Source: Sphingobacterium sp. GVS05A
GTDB lineage: Bacteria > Bacteroidota > Bacteroidia > Sphingobacteriales > Sphingobacteriaceae
Assembly: GCF_019969845.1 (NCBI RefSeq)
Contig: NZ_JAHXYR010000008.1
Span: 248,001 to 312,000, forward strand
DNA length: 64,000 bases
Reading direction: 5' to 3'
A model generated the notes under the pieces. That model worked only from the letters and a program-made list of their open reading frames with translations, was not told the origin of the DNA and did no database searches. Shown in pieces: positions 1-8,083 of the stretch. Numbering within the stretch: position 1 is the first letter of the stretch; the number at the start of each line of letters is the position of its first letter. The translations under genes were made by a program, and so were the position numbers.

Positions 1-16
1 AATGTTGTTAGTAACG

Positions 17-49
17 TTTGTTAAATAAAACTTAATATTATTATATTTG
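17..49 (+). promoter_or_regulatory. Bacteroidetes-type promoter for the first sugar-phosphate transferase gene
   Basis: A TTTG element at 17-20 is followed after 21 bases by TATATTTG at 42-49, which fits the Bacteroidetes -33/-7 pattern (TTTG ... TAnnTTTG). Transcription would start near 56, leaving a short leader before the ATG at 82. The match is by eye only. Confidence 0.55.
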
Positions 50-81
50 CACAGCTTTATTTGACTCACTAATTACATTTT

Positions 82-1203
82 ATGATTTATATCTTTACTC
101 TTATATTCCTTTTCGCCTTAGAATTTCTTTATTTAAAAATTGCAGATCGGTTAAATATAATTGATAAACCCAACGAGCGTTCTTCACATACAAAGGTTAC
201 CATTCGTGGGGCTGGAATTATTTTTTATGTTGCTGCAATTATATATTTTATAAATAACGATTTCCAGTATCCCTGGTTCTTTTTGGGGTTAACGCTTTTA
301 ACTTATATTTCATTCTTGGATGATATTCGGGGAGTACATCCAACAGCAAGACTAACTGTTCATCTAGCCTCGGTGTTACTCATGGTATATGAGTTCGGTA
401 TATTCAATTACCCTTGGTATTATCTTGTTTTGGCCTTTGTATTTACAATTGGAGTTATCAATGCCTACAATTTTATGGATGGTATCAATGGCATGACAGC
501 CTTTTGTACATTGGTCATGGGTGGTCTCTTATTTTACGTTAATACCAAGATAAATTATATTGAACAAGATTTTCTGATCTTTACCTTATTGGGCGTGGTC
601 GTTTTTGGATTTTTTAACTTTCGAAAGAAAGCGGCTTGTTTCGCTGGGGATGTAGGGCCTGCCGTACTTTCCTTTATGCTATTGTTTGCTCTTGGTAAGC
701 TGATCTTAAAAACAGGTGATTTTACCTATATCCTCTTTCTTGGAGTTTACGGGATTGAAATCGGATGGTCCGTTGCACGCCGTGTTTATCAAGGTTACCA
801 TATCTTTGAGCCGCATCGCACATTCTTACTTCATATGTTAAGCAATGAAGTTGGTCATAGCAGTTTATTGGTATCCACTGCTTATGGACTGGTTCAATTG
901 GTACTTGGTGCATCGGTTATTTATATTGTCCGGTTTGACGCTTCCGTACAATGGTCCTTTGCTATAGCTATATTATCAGCATTGAGCGCTTTTTATCTCA
1001 TTGTCAAACAATATATTTTTAACAATTATCATATAAAAGGCGAAATCGAGCATGCTGTACGCCGTCGACGTATACAGATGGTGAGAGCGCGTAGAAGCAG
1101 GGGAGCACAGCGGATTCCAGAAGTGGCAGTAGTCAAAGAAGCAAAAATTATCGAAATGCCTAAAAAAGAGAAGCAGGAGGGCTTGTTGCAAACGGGGGTT
1201 TGA
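82..1203 (+). CDS. Glycosyltransferase family 4 / WecA-WbpL-type undecaprenyl-phosphate sugar-1-phosphate transferase
   Basis: This polytopic inner-membrane enzyme of 373 residues belongs to the MraY/WecA/WbpL superfamily, which transfers a HexNAc-1-phosphate from a UDP-sugar to undecaprenyl phosphate and so starts a lipid-linked glycan. Family motifs are visible: SFLDDIRG near residue 78 (the DD pair), NAYNFMDGINGMT near 127, FAGDVGP near 188, and a histidine-containing cytoplasmic loop PHRTFLLHML near 243. The C-terminal 40 residues are basic and cytoplasmic (AVRRRRIQMVRARRSRG). It is the first gene of the polysaccharide region and has its own promoter. The window also holds a second, unrelated initiating transferase of PglC type at 21.5 kb, so two lipid-linked glycans may be started here. 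The exact sugar is not readable from sequence. Confidence 0.9.
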   Translation: MIYIFTLIFLFALEFLYLKIADRLNIIDKPNERSSHTKVTIRGAGIIFYVAAIIYFINNDFQYPWFFLGLTLLTYISFLDDIRGVHPTARLTVHLASVLLMVYEFGIFNYPWYYLVLAFVFTIGVINAYNFMDGINGMTAFCTLVMGGLLFYVNTKINYIEQDFLIFTLLGVVVFGFFNFRKKAACFAGDVGPAVLSFMLLFALGKLILKTGDFTYILFLGVYGIEIGWSVARRVYQGYHIFEPHRTFLLHMLSNEVGHSSLLVSTAYGLVQLVLGASVIYIVRFDASVQWSFAIAILSALSAFYLIVKQYIFNNYHIKGEIEHAVRRRRIQMVRARRSRGAQRIPEVAVVKEAKIIEMPKKEKQEGLLQTGV

Positions 1204-1253
1204 TATGATCTAAAAAACCTCTAATTTTACCTCGACTTTTAGGAGGAGTGAAC

Positions 1254-1775
1254 ATGCAATCAGGATTAAGTTTTACAGCAATAGATTTCGAAACGGCTAC
1301 AGCCAACCAAAATTCCGCTTGTGCCATTGGCCTGGTGGTGGTGGAGCAGGGGGTAATCGTTGAGGAGTTCTATTCGCTGATCCAGCCTCCTCAAAACCAA
1401 TATATGTGGCAGACAACGCGTGTTCATGGGATCAGACCGAGAGATACAGCACAAGCGCCTACATTTATGGATTTGTTTCCTCGTATCTTTCCTTTGATCA
1501 ATAATCGAATTATGGTTGCGCATAATGAGTTGTTTGACCGTGGGGTATTGCGTAAGACCATGAGTTATTATAATCTACCTTACGATAGTTTGGGTTTAAT
1601 GGAAAAATGGGAATGCACATTCAAGATTTATCAGGAAAAAGGATTTAAACCAGCCCGACTGAACGCTTGTTGTGAAGTGCTAGGGATTGAACTTAATCAC
1701 CATGAGGCACTTTCTGATGCACGTGCCTGTGCCAATTTGTACCTTAGACATGCTGATGTCCCTTCTTTGGCATGA
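1254..1775 (+). CDS. 3'-5' exonuclease, DEDDh family (DNA polymerase III epsilon-like)
   Basis: Stand-alone DnaQ-type exonuclease domain of about 173 residues. The catalytic signature is complete: AIDFETA near the N terminus (Exo I, D and E), VAHNELFDRGVL in the middle (Exo II, D), and HEALSDARACANLY near the C terminus (Exo III, H-x4-D). I chose ATG 1254 because an AGGAGG at 1241-1246 lies 7 bases upstream; the GTG at 1248 would leave a one-base gap. Such a strong Shine-Dalgarno is unusual among its neighbours. It probably trims or proofreads DNA or RNA ends. It follows the transferase by about 50 bases and has no evident link to polysaccharide synthesis. Confidence 0.88.
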   Translation: MQSGLSFTAIDFETATANQNSACAIGLVVVEQGVIVEEFYSLIQPPQNQYMWQTTRVHGIRPRDTAQAPTFMDLFPRIFPLINNRIMVAHNELFDRGVLRKTMSYYNLPYDSLGLMEKWECTFKIYQEKGFKPARLNACCEVLGIELNHHEALSDARACANLYLRHADVPSLA

Positions 1776-1891
1776 TATTTACGTTAAATTATGGGGGAAC
1801 AAAAGGTAATTTCCCAATGTTCTCATTATAAATTTTATCTTTGAGAGATGAAATAGCTATTTCTTTTTGTTACTTTAAATTTATTGCAATT

Positions 1892-2356
1892 ATGATAACT
1901 ATCCCAGCTAAGAATATGCGCATTGGTATTACCTTTAGTGCATTTGATTTGTTACATGCTGGACATATCAAGATGCTTGAAGATGCTAGGCGTCAATGTG
2001 ATTTCCTAATCTGCGGTTTGCAGACCGATCCGACCTTGGATCGGCCAGAGAAAAATAAACCTGCGCAAACTGTTGTGGAACGTTATATTCAGCTTAAGGG
2101 CTGTAAATATGTGGATCAGATTGTACCTTATGCTACTGAGCAGGATCTGGAAGATATCCTAAGGTCTTTTAAGGTCGATGTACGCATTGTGGGGGATGAG
2201 TATCGGGAAAAGAATTTTACAGGTCGATCATATTGTGAGGAGAAGGGGATTGAGCTCTATTTTAATAGTCGTGATCACCGTTTTTCCAGTTCAGGCCTAC
2301 GTAAAATTGTCGCGGATGCCAATTCAAATGAGGAAACAGTTTTAAAATCTATTTAG
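1892..2356 (+). CDS. Cytidylyltransferase-like nucleotidyltransferase (copy 1 of a tandem pair)
   Basis: Small HIGH-superfamily nucleotidyltransferase related to glycerol-3-phosphate cytidylyltransferase. The CTP-binding motif is seen in FSAFDLLHAGHIKML (HAGH) and a C-terminal RFSSSGLRK resembles the ISSTxxR motif. The longest frame would start at a TTG at 1841, but homology to the downstream copy begins at MRIGITF (ATG 1916), so the start is 1892 or 1916. The stop codon abuts the ATG of copy 2. The two proteins match along their whole length (shared QTIVERYIQL-type motif, YVDxIxPY, TEQDL, RxFSSxGLRKxVAD), so they arose by tandem duplication. The expected product is a CDP-activated alcohol or sugar for surface glycan decoration; the substrate is unknown. 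Confidence 0.8.
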   Translation: MITIPAKNMRIGITFSAFDLLHAGHIKMLEDARRQCDFLICGLQTDPTLDRPEKNKPAQTVVERYIQLKGCKYVDQIVPYATEQDLEDILRSFKVDVRIVGDEYREKNFTGRSYCEEKGIELYFNSRDHRFSSSGLRKIVADANSNEETVLKSI

Positions 2357-2779
2357 ATGAAAATAGGAATTACTTTCGGTGTATTCGATTTATTGCACGC
2401 TGGCCATATAATGATGTTGGAGGAAGCGAAAAGACATTGTGATTATTTGATTATTGGGCTTAATACGGATCCTTCAGAGGTATTTCCAGAGAAAGCCAAA
2501 CCTACACAGACTATTGTCGAACGTTATATTCAATTGGAAGGCTGTCGTTATGTGGATGAGATAATCCCTTACGAGACCGAACAAGACCTCATTGATATGA
2601 TCAAGGCTCTTCCTATTCAGATGCGTATTATTGGTGAGGAATATCGGGATACTGATTTTTCAGGTCGTCTGTACTGTGTCGAAGAAAATATAGAAATCTA
2701 TTACAATAAACGTACACATCGTTTTTCGAGTGAGGGTTTGCGTAAGGTTGTTGCGGATAAAGAATCAGAAAAAAAATAA
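2357..2779 (+). CDS. Cytidylyltransferase-like nucleotidyltransferase (copy 2 of a tandem pair)
   Basis: Paralogue of the preceding gene, 140 residues, starting MKIGITFGVFDLLHAGH with the HxGH nucleotide-binding motif directly at the N terminus. The RFSSEGLRK motif is kept near residue 125. It begins at the base after the upstream stop codon and ends 6 bases before manC, so all three are probably cotranscribed and translationally coupled. The family (glycerol-3-phosphate cytidylyltransferase, TagD-like) makes CDP-glycerol or related CDP-polyols. Two diverged copies suggest either two substrates or a heteromer. I cannot tell which from sequence. Confidence 0.82.
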   Translation: MKIGITFGVFDLLHAGHIMMLEEAKRHCDYLIIGLNTDPSEVFPEKAKPTQTIVERYIQLEGCRYVDEIIPYETEQDLIDMIKALPIQMRIIGEEYRDTDFSGRLYCVEENIEIYYNKRTHRFSSEGLRKVVADKESEKK

Positions 2780-2785
2780 CTAACA

Positions 2786-3784
2786 ATGAGTAATATTATT
2801 CATGTGGTATTGACTGGAGGTGTTGGTAGCCGTCTTTGGCCTTTATCACGTAAGAGTTATCCAAAACAGTATCTTTCTTTGTTCAAAGAGGGATCTTTAT
2901 TTGAGATGACGATAAAGCGCAATCAGTCCTTGTGCGGTCAGGTGATTGTCGTGGGCAATCGTGACAATCATGGTCTGAGCCGTGAGGTGATGGAAAACAA
3001 TAAAGTGGACTATATTGATATTGTTGAAGCCACTCCACGTAATACCGCTGCGGCAATTGCATTTGCAGCCTTTGCGGCTCAACCTGATGATATTCTGATA
3101 GTAACACCATCGGATCATGTTATTGTGGGGGATGAGGCCTATGCAAAATCCATCCAAGCTGGGATAGAAAAAGCTAATAAAGGCTATATTGTCACTTTTG
3201 GTATTCAGCCAACACGACCTGAAACAGGTTACGGATATATTGAATACAAAGATGATAAGGTATTGTCTTTTCGAGAGAAGCCCAATCAGGATACCGCAGA
3301 GGATTTTATAGAGCGAGGCAATTTTCTGTGGAATTCGGGGATGTTTTGCTTTCGTGCAGATACTTTCCTGAGTGAATTACAGAATTTTGAACCCAAGGTA
3401 TATGCAACAGCGTTTAATGCCTGGCAGCATCGCCAGGATGGGGAGCTTGACCTGACTTTGTCGAAAGAAATTCCATCCATTTCCATTGATTATGCCGTAA
3501 TGGAACGGTCTAAAAAAATTCGTGTAGTTGCCACGAGTTTTCAATGGTCAGATCTCGGATCCTTTGAATCCATGTATGATTATCTGAAGCAGACAGGGCA
3601 TCCTGTGGATGAAAATGGGAATATGGTGATTGGTACAGACGTCTATACCGCCTTTGTTGGTTTAAAAGATAGTATACTTGTTCATACCAAAGATGCCATT
3701 CTTGTACTACAGAAAGAAAAGTCGCAGGACGTCAAAAAAATATATAATACCTTAGAGCGACATCAGTCCAAACTGATTGACTAG
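2786..3784 (+). CDS. manC: Mannose-1-phosphate guanylyltransferase (GDP-mannose pyrophosphorylase)
   Basis: Makes GDP-mannose from mannose-1-phosphate and GTP in the cytoplasm. The N terminus VVLTGGVGSRLWPLSRKSYPKQY carries the GGxGxRLWPLS pyrophosphorylase signature and the downstream lysine region. Later motifs are PSDHVI near 110, GYGYIEY near 150, FREKP near 163, WNSGMFCF near 183 and WSDLGSFE near 253, all typical of the family. At 332 residues it is the short form without the C-terminal phosphomannose isomerase domain found in bifunctional ManC/AlgA. It ends the first transcription unit and is followed by a clear hairpin terminator at 3791-3825. Confidence 0.93.
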   Translation: MSNIIHVVLTGGVGSRLWPLSRKSYPKQYLSLFKEGSLFEMTIKRNQSLCGQVIVVGNRDNHGLSREVMENNKVDYIDIVEATPRNTAAAIAFAAFAAQPDDILIVTPSDHVIVGDEAYAKSIQAGIEKANKGYIVTFGIQPTRPETGYGYIEYKDDKVLSFREKPNQDTAEDFIERGNFLWNSGMFCFRADTFLSELQNFEPKVYATAFNAWQHRQDGELDLTLSKEIPSISIDYAVMERSKKIRVVATSFQWSDLGSFESMYDYLKQTGHPVDENGNMVIGTDVYTAFVGLKDSILVHTKDAILVLQKEKSQDVKKIYNTLERHQSKLID

Positions 3785-3790
3785 ATTGAT

Positions 3791-3830
3791 AAAGGAGCCG
3801 GTTCATAACATGATCCGGCTCCTTTGTTTC
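3791..3830 (+). terminator. Intrinsic terminator after manC
   Basis: An 11-bp perfect stem, AAAGGAGCCGG (3791-3801) with CCGGCTCCTTT (3815-3825), is followed by a short T-rich run. It closes the manC transcription unit. Confidence 0.8.
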
Positions 3831-4048
3831 GGAATTGTACTTTTTATTCAAAGCTATACCCGTAAGGTACTTTGTTAACAAAAAGTTAATCTTCATAGCT
3901 GGTTGTTTGCAAGTGCATTCTCAAATGTCCCTTATTTGTCCCTGGTCGATTTAATGTTGAATTAATAGTAATATCTGATATTTGGTTTTGTTTAATAGCA
4001 CCGATGTGTGCAACACCTTAGTCATTTAATTTTAACCAACATATTGAT

Positions 4049-4522
4049 ATGATGACCATAGCCATACTTATTTTTTTATTTTTAGGAGGTTATCTTTTCT
4101 GGAGGAAAAGACAACAGGAACAACGATTTAATAGAAGCGTTGGAATGACTGTAAGCTATATGTTTCAGGAGCGTCCAGGGCAATATAGTGGGGATCGAAA
4201 CGCCAGAAGTGGGGTGTTTGTCTTCAAAGCCGAACGAAATGATGACCGGCTAAAGAATATTGTTATTCGAAAAGTAAAGCCATTACATTCAGCTTTGGAT
4301 GTTAATTTGGAGCAAATTTTGGTTATTCCGTTTGAACGGAAAGATAATACAAAATCTGATGTTTCTGTTCGTTTTAAGGTCAATAGGAAAACAGCAAAGA
4401 TTGAAAACTTAACCGGTGGACGGGTAACTATCTCAGGTGTATTAAATTTTGAGCAAAATAGGCCGGAATCATTTACAGCAACTTTACCTATTTCAGATCT
4501 CTATCAAGAAGCTGAGATTTAA
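4049..4522 (+). CDS. Membrane-anchored hypothetical protein
   Basis: 157 residues that I do not recognise. One N-terminal hydrophobic segment (residues 3-17, AILIFLFLGGYLFW) is followed directly by a basic stretch RKRQQEQR, which predicts a single-pass protein with a cytoplasmic tail of mainly beta character (many alternating V/I and polar residues, for example VTISGVLNFEQ). The gene stands alone between two hairpin terminators, so it should be transcribed singly. An ATG pair at 4049 and 4052 gives two possible starts. Confidence 0.6.
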   Translation: MMTIAILIFLFLGGYLFWRKRQQEQRFNRSVGMTVSYMFQERPGQYSGDRNARSGVFVFKAERNDDRLKNIVIRKVKPLHSALDVNLEQILVIPFERKDNTKSDVSVRFKVNRKTAKIENLTGGRVTISGVLNFEQNRPESFTATLPISDLYQEAEI

Positions 4523-4556
4523 TTGTGTCAAAATAACTCTTGTTTTTTATTTTTTT

Positions 4557-4580
4557 AGGGTTCCTTGTTACAAGGAACCT
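4557..4580 (+). terminator. Hairpin terminator after the membrane-anchored hypothetical protein
   Basis: The stem AGGGTTCCTTG with CAAGGAACCT around a TTA loop spans 4557-4580. T-rich sequence lies on both sides (upstream TTTTTTATTTTTTT and downstream CATTTTATAT), so it could work in both directions. Confidence 0.65.
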
Positions 4581-4604
4581 CATTTTATATTCATTTCAGA
4601 TTGA

Positions 4605-4620
4605 TGTTCCACGTGAATTC
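4605..4620. promoter_or_regulatory. parS-like CACGTG element (degenerate)
   Basis: TGTTCCACGTGAATTC agrees with the widely conserved ParB site TGTTCCACGTGAAACA at 13 of 16 positions, including the central CACGTG. The last three bases do not match, so binding is uncertain. It lies in the untranscribed gap before the capsule promoter. Confidence 0.25.
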
Positions 4621-4696
4621 TACTGTTTTAAAGGTTGTCAACCAGCAATCTAAATGAGGTTTGGGTGATTTTTGTAATTATTTAACAATTTCTTTA

Positions 4697-4728
4697 TTTG
4701 CATAGCTGATCTGTGTTGAGTACTTTTG
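4697..4728 (+). promoter_or_regulatory. Bacteroidetes-type promoter of the main polysaccharide operon
   Basis: TTTG at 4697-4700, a 20-base spacer and TACTTTTG at 4721-4728 match the TTTG ... TAnnTTTG consensus. Transcription would begin near 4735, 15 bases before ATG 4750. The box overlaps the TTG at 4726, which argues against that codon as the start of the next gene. No other convincing promoter interrupts the tightly packed genes up to 23.9 kb. Confidence 0.65.
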
Positions 4729-4749
4729 TTACTCATTAATACTAAACCG

Positions 4750-5268
4750 ATGTTGGATTCATTGATCACTTCCAAAACCCGGCTCAAACTGTTGATTAAG
4801 TTTTTTGTCTCTGCAAGTAGTCAGGGGCATTTGCGCGGTCTAGCGGATGAGTTTCAGGAGTCGACCAATGCCATTCGCAAGGAACTTAATCAACTTTCGG
4901 AAGCAGGGTATTTGGAAAAAAACACATCCAAAAATAAAATTCTGTACAGAGCCAATACTTCTCACTCTTTGTTTAAACCACTTCAAAAATTAATTCATAC
5001 CTACCTAGGGATTGATGAAATCGTGGAATATATTCTGCAGAAATCAGGAGATATTCAGGAAGTTGGACTACTAGGGGACTATGCTGCGGGGGTAGATTCT
5101 GGAGAAATAGATGTATTAATTTTAGGAGAAAATATAAATCAGGCATATTTATTGCAGTTAGCGGAAAAGGTTGGTAAAAAATTGACTAAGAAAGTAAATC
5201 TTTCTTTTGAAGAACCTCGGGGAGAGCAACGTTATATCAATTTGTATACAAATAATTCCACTATATAA
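4750..5268 (+). CDS. Winged-helix regulator fused to a nucleotidyltransferase-like domain, first gene of the capsule operon
   Basis: About 172 residues. The N-terminal 75 residues form an ArsR/MarR-like winged helix: LITSKTRLKLLIKFF, then a recognition region GLADEFQESTNAIRKELNQLSEAGYLE and a wing KNKILYRAN. The C-terminal half (GLLGDYAAGVDSGEIDVLILGENIN) resembles the minimal nucleotidyltransferase fold, but the usual GSxARG and DSDxD catalytic pattern is degenerate (GDYAAG, SGEIDV), so it may bind a nucleotide or nucleotide-sugar rather than catalyse. ATG 4750 was chosen because the longer TTG start lies inside the promoter. Its place as leader gene of a polysaccharide operon suggests that it controls the operon, perhaps by autoregulation. 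That role is inferred. Confidence 0.75.
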   Translation: MLDSLITSKTRLKLLIKFFVSASSQGHLRGLADEFQESTNAIRKELNQLSEAGYLEKNTSKNKILYRANTSHSLFKPLQKLIHTYLGIDEIVEYILQKSGDIQEVGLLGDYAAGVDSGEIDVLILGENINQAYLLQLAEKVGKKLTKKVNLSFEEPRGEQRYINLYTNNSTI

Positions 5269-5282
5269 TTACTTTCAATAAG

Positions 5283-6251
5283 ATGAGTAAAATATTAATT
5301 ACTGGCGGGGCCGGATTTATAGGGTCCAATCTCGTAGAGCATTTTTTAGGTAAAGGACATCAAGTTGTTGTCTTGGATAATTTCGCAACAGGGCATCGCC
5401 ATAATTTGGTGCAGCATAGCGATAATCCGGATTTTACTTTAATTGAGGGTGATATTCGTAATAATGCGGATTGCCAAAAAGCAGTTGAAGGTACTGACTT
5501 TGTTTTACATCAGGCAGCGTTAGGATCTGTACCACGTTCGATCAAGGATCCGCAAACGTCCAATGAAGTAAATGTAACTGGTTTTTTAAATATGTTGGTA
5601 GCGGCGCGTGATGCAGGTGTGAAACGTTTTATTTACGCGGCTTCATCTTCTACCTATGGAGATTCTGAAAGCCTTCCCAAAGTGGAAGATATCATTGGTA
5701 AGCCATTGTCACCTTATGCAATTACAAAATATGTCAATGAATTATATGCAGATATTTTCTCTAAAACTTACGGATTAGAAACAATCGGTCTTCGTTATTT
5801 TAATGTATTTGGTCGCCGTCAGGATCCAAATGGCGCCTATGCTGCAGTTATTCCATTATTTGTAAAGAAATTTATGAATCATGAAAGTCCAGTGATCAAT
5901 GGTACTGGAGATTATTCTCGTGACTTTACCTACATTGACAATGTGATTCAGATGAATGAACGTGCGATGACAACAGATAATTTGGAGGCTGTTAATACGG
6001 TTTACAATACGGCTGTTGGTGATCGTACAACCCTAAATCAATTAGTTGGTTACCTGAAGGAATTTTTGACAGAATACGACGCTGAAATTGCGAAGGTGGA
6101 GATTATTCATGGGCCGAATAGACAAGGAGATATTCCACATTCGTTAGCTTCAATTGATAAGGCTCGCCAGTTGTTGGGCTATAAACCTACCCATGTGATC
6201 CGTGAAGGGTTAAAAGAGGCAGTAAAATGGTATTGGGATAATTTAAAATAA
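5283..6251 (+). CDS. NAD-dependent UDP-HexNAc C4 epimerase, WbpP/TviC-like
   Basis: Extended short-chain dehydrogenase of 322 residues. The NAD-binding motif GGAGFIGSNLVEHF is at the N terminus. The catalytic triad region shows AASSSTYGDSESLP near residue 120 and YAITKYVNE (YxxxK) near 147. The stretch LRYFNVFGRRQDPNGAYAAVIPLF is typical of WbpP/TviC-type epimerases, which interconvert UDP-GlcNAc and UDP-GalNAc or their uronic acids. The TviB/WbpO-like dehydrogenase two genes downstream supports a UDP-GalNAcA route. Its last base overlaps the start of the next gene, indicating coupling. Confidence 0.87.
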   Translation: MSKILITGGAGFIGSNLVEHFLGKGHQVVVLDNFATGHRHNLVQHSDNPDFTLIEGDIRNNADCQKAVEGTDFVLHQAALGSVPRSIKDPQTSNEVNVTGFLNMLVAARDAGVKRFIYAASSSTYGDSESLPKVEDIIGKPLSPYAITKYVNELYADIFSKTYGLETIGLRYFNVFGRRQDPNGAYAAVIPLFVKKFMNHESPVINGTGDYSRDFTYIDNVIQMNERAMTTDNLEAVNTVYNTAVGDRTTLNQLVGYLKEFLTEYDAEIAKVEIIHGPNRQGDIPHSLASIDKARQLLGYKPTHVIREGLKEAVKWYWDNLK

Positions 6252-8083
6252 TGGAATATAGGTATGACATACAAGGGCTGAGAGCTCTAGCTGTATTATT
6301 GGTATTTATTTTTCATTTAAATTCCGCTTATTTAAGCGGAGGTTTTGTTGGAGTAGATATTTTTTTTGTAATATCTGGCTATTTAGTTTCAAAGATTGTA
6401 TTAAATAACATCAACTCCGAACAGAGATCTTTCAGATTTTTGGATTTTTATTTGGGAAGATTTAGACGATTATTACCCGTCTACTTAGTTTTTTTAATAA
6501 TAACGACTGTTGTTGGTACATTTATTTACCTAAGTATAGACATAAATACATTAAGAAAGAACGTCTTTTGGTCTGCTATTTTTAACTCCAATTATTTCTT
6601 AGCAACTCTTGATGATTATTTTGGTGCAAAAAGTAGTGAAAACCCTCTGCTGCATACATGGACATTGTCTATAGAGATGCAATTTTATTTTTTATTACCT
6701 ATCTATCTTAAAGTTGTAAAAAGAGAATTTTTGTTAAGTTTTACAATCTTGATCGTTCTGTTGCTGTTGGGATATTCCTATTATAATAGCACATTTTTAG
6801 ACAATAAAAACACGATGTATTTCTCCTTATTATCACGAATTCCAGAATTTTTGATTGGAGTAGTGTTTGCTTTGACTGGAAAAATTCTAGTGAATAAATA
6901 TGGTAAATATGGTGATTTTTTTGTAGGGGTGGCTTTTCTTTTAATCTTATTTTCTAGTATATTTTTCTCAAAAACTCTTAATTTCCCAGGTATTATTGTT
7001 TTGATCCCTTGTATTGCAACGGGATTGATATTATGTTTTAAAGATTCATTATTTAATCAGAAAATTTTAAGTAATAAATTTTTAGTACATATAGGAGAGA
7101 TCTCTTATTCAGTCTATTTATGGCATTGGGTCATAATGGCGTTTTTGAGATATTACAATAATAGATATTCTTTTACTTTTTGGGAGTCCTTTTTAATAGT
7201 GATAGTTACTTATCTTTTGTCTATTACTTCTTACAAGTTTATCGAAATAAAATATAGAAAAATAGCAAATAAAAAAGCTTTTGTAATATATGGGATCTCT
7301 TTTCTGATTTTGGGCTCTGTCTTTTTTCTTTCTCCGCGACTAAATAGAGATGTTTTGGCTATACCAGAGAGATTTAGTTCTCCAACATTTGGTCTCGAGT
7401 CTCACGGGGCATCTTTTAAAAAAGTACAATATATCGGGAACATTCAAATTTCAACGGATTCAATATTATTGATAGGAGACAGTCATGCATTAGTTTATAA
7501 AAGCATACTAGATGAAATTGGTAAACAAAATAGATTAAATTTTAGGACAATAACTAATGACAAATATCCCAATATACCGGGCATCCAACGACGGGATTTT
7601 TCCAATCTGAAGCTATTTAATCAATACGAGAAATTGATAAAAATTACAAACGAAGAGGTAGAAAAGTGTAAGTTAATAATAGTATCTTCAGTTTGGAAGG
7701 ATGAGATCCAAACATTATCTTCAGCTCTGGAGAATTTTGTTAAAACTCATCCTAACAAAGAAATTATTATACTTAGTGATTTTCCTACTGTAGACAAAAA
7801 CCCTATAAAGATTAATCGAGGCTTTCTAAAAAAGGATTTAATGGAAAATAAGTATAATGTTTTTTTGAAAACCTTACCAATGTATGTTGAGGATATTTCG
7901 GAAAAGTATAACAATGTTCGGATTATGAACTTAAGATATGAAAATGGGACAAAAATCGTACCCTTCAATAAAGATACTATCATGTATTATGATGAAGGTC
8001 ATTTAAATGACTATGGTGCAAGAATAATAGCCAAGGATATAGAAGATGATGTCGTGCTAAAAATAAAAACTTTAATGAAATGA
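6251..8083 (+). CDS. O-acyltransferase of OatA type (acyltransferase-3 membrane domain plus SGNH domain)
   Basis: 610 residues. The N-terminal half is a polytopic acyltransferase-3 domain with YDIQGLRALAVLLVFIFHLN (the family R-x10-H pattern) and VDIFFVISGYL. After the last transmembrane helix near residue 360 comes a periplasmic domain with ILLIGDSHALVY (GDSH, block I of SGNH hydrolases) and near the end YYDEGHLNDYGA (DxxH, block V). Such proteins move acyl groups, usually acetyl, across the membrane and attach them to polysaccharide. The gene overlaps both neighbours (ATG within TAATGG, and ATGA with the next gene). It is clearly more AT-rich than the epimerase before and the dehydrogenase after it, so it may be a later insertion into the operon. 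Confidence 0.88.
   Translation: MEYRYDIQGLRALAVLLVFIFHLNSAYLSGGFVGVDIFFVISGYLVSKIVLNNINSEQRSFRFLDFYLGRFRRLLPVYLVFLIITTVVGTFIYLSIDINTLRKNVFWSAIFNSNYFLATLDDYFGAKSSENPLLHTWTLSIEMQFYFLLPIYLKVVKREFLLSFTILIVLLLLGYSYYNSTFLDNKNTMYFSLLSRIPEFLIGVVFALTGKILVNKYGKYGDFFVGVAFLLILFSSIFFSKTLNFPGIIVLIPCIATGLILCFKDSLFNQKILSNKFLVHIGEISYSVYLWHWVIMAFLRYYNNRYSFTFWESFLIVIVTYLLSITSYKFIEIKYRKIANKKAFVIYGISFLILGSVFFLSPRLNRDVLAIPERFSSPTFGLESHGASFKKVQYIGNIQISTDSILLIGDSHALVYKSILDEIGKQNRLNFRTITNDKYPNIPGIQRRDFSNLKLFNQYEKLIKITNEEVEKCKLIIVSSVWKDEIQTLSSALENFVKTHPNKEIIILSDFPTVDKNPIKINRGFLKKDLMENKYNVFLKTLPMYVEDISEKYNNVRIMNLRYENGTKIVPFNKDTIMYYDEGHLNDYGARIIAKDIEDDVVLKIKTLMK

Noticed and set aside
1841..1891. TTG start of the first cytidylyltransferase
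   Set aside because: The extra residues (RDEIAISFCYFKF) have no counterpart in the paralogue, and the ATG at 1892 or 1916 fits the family start.
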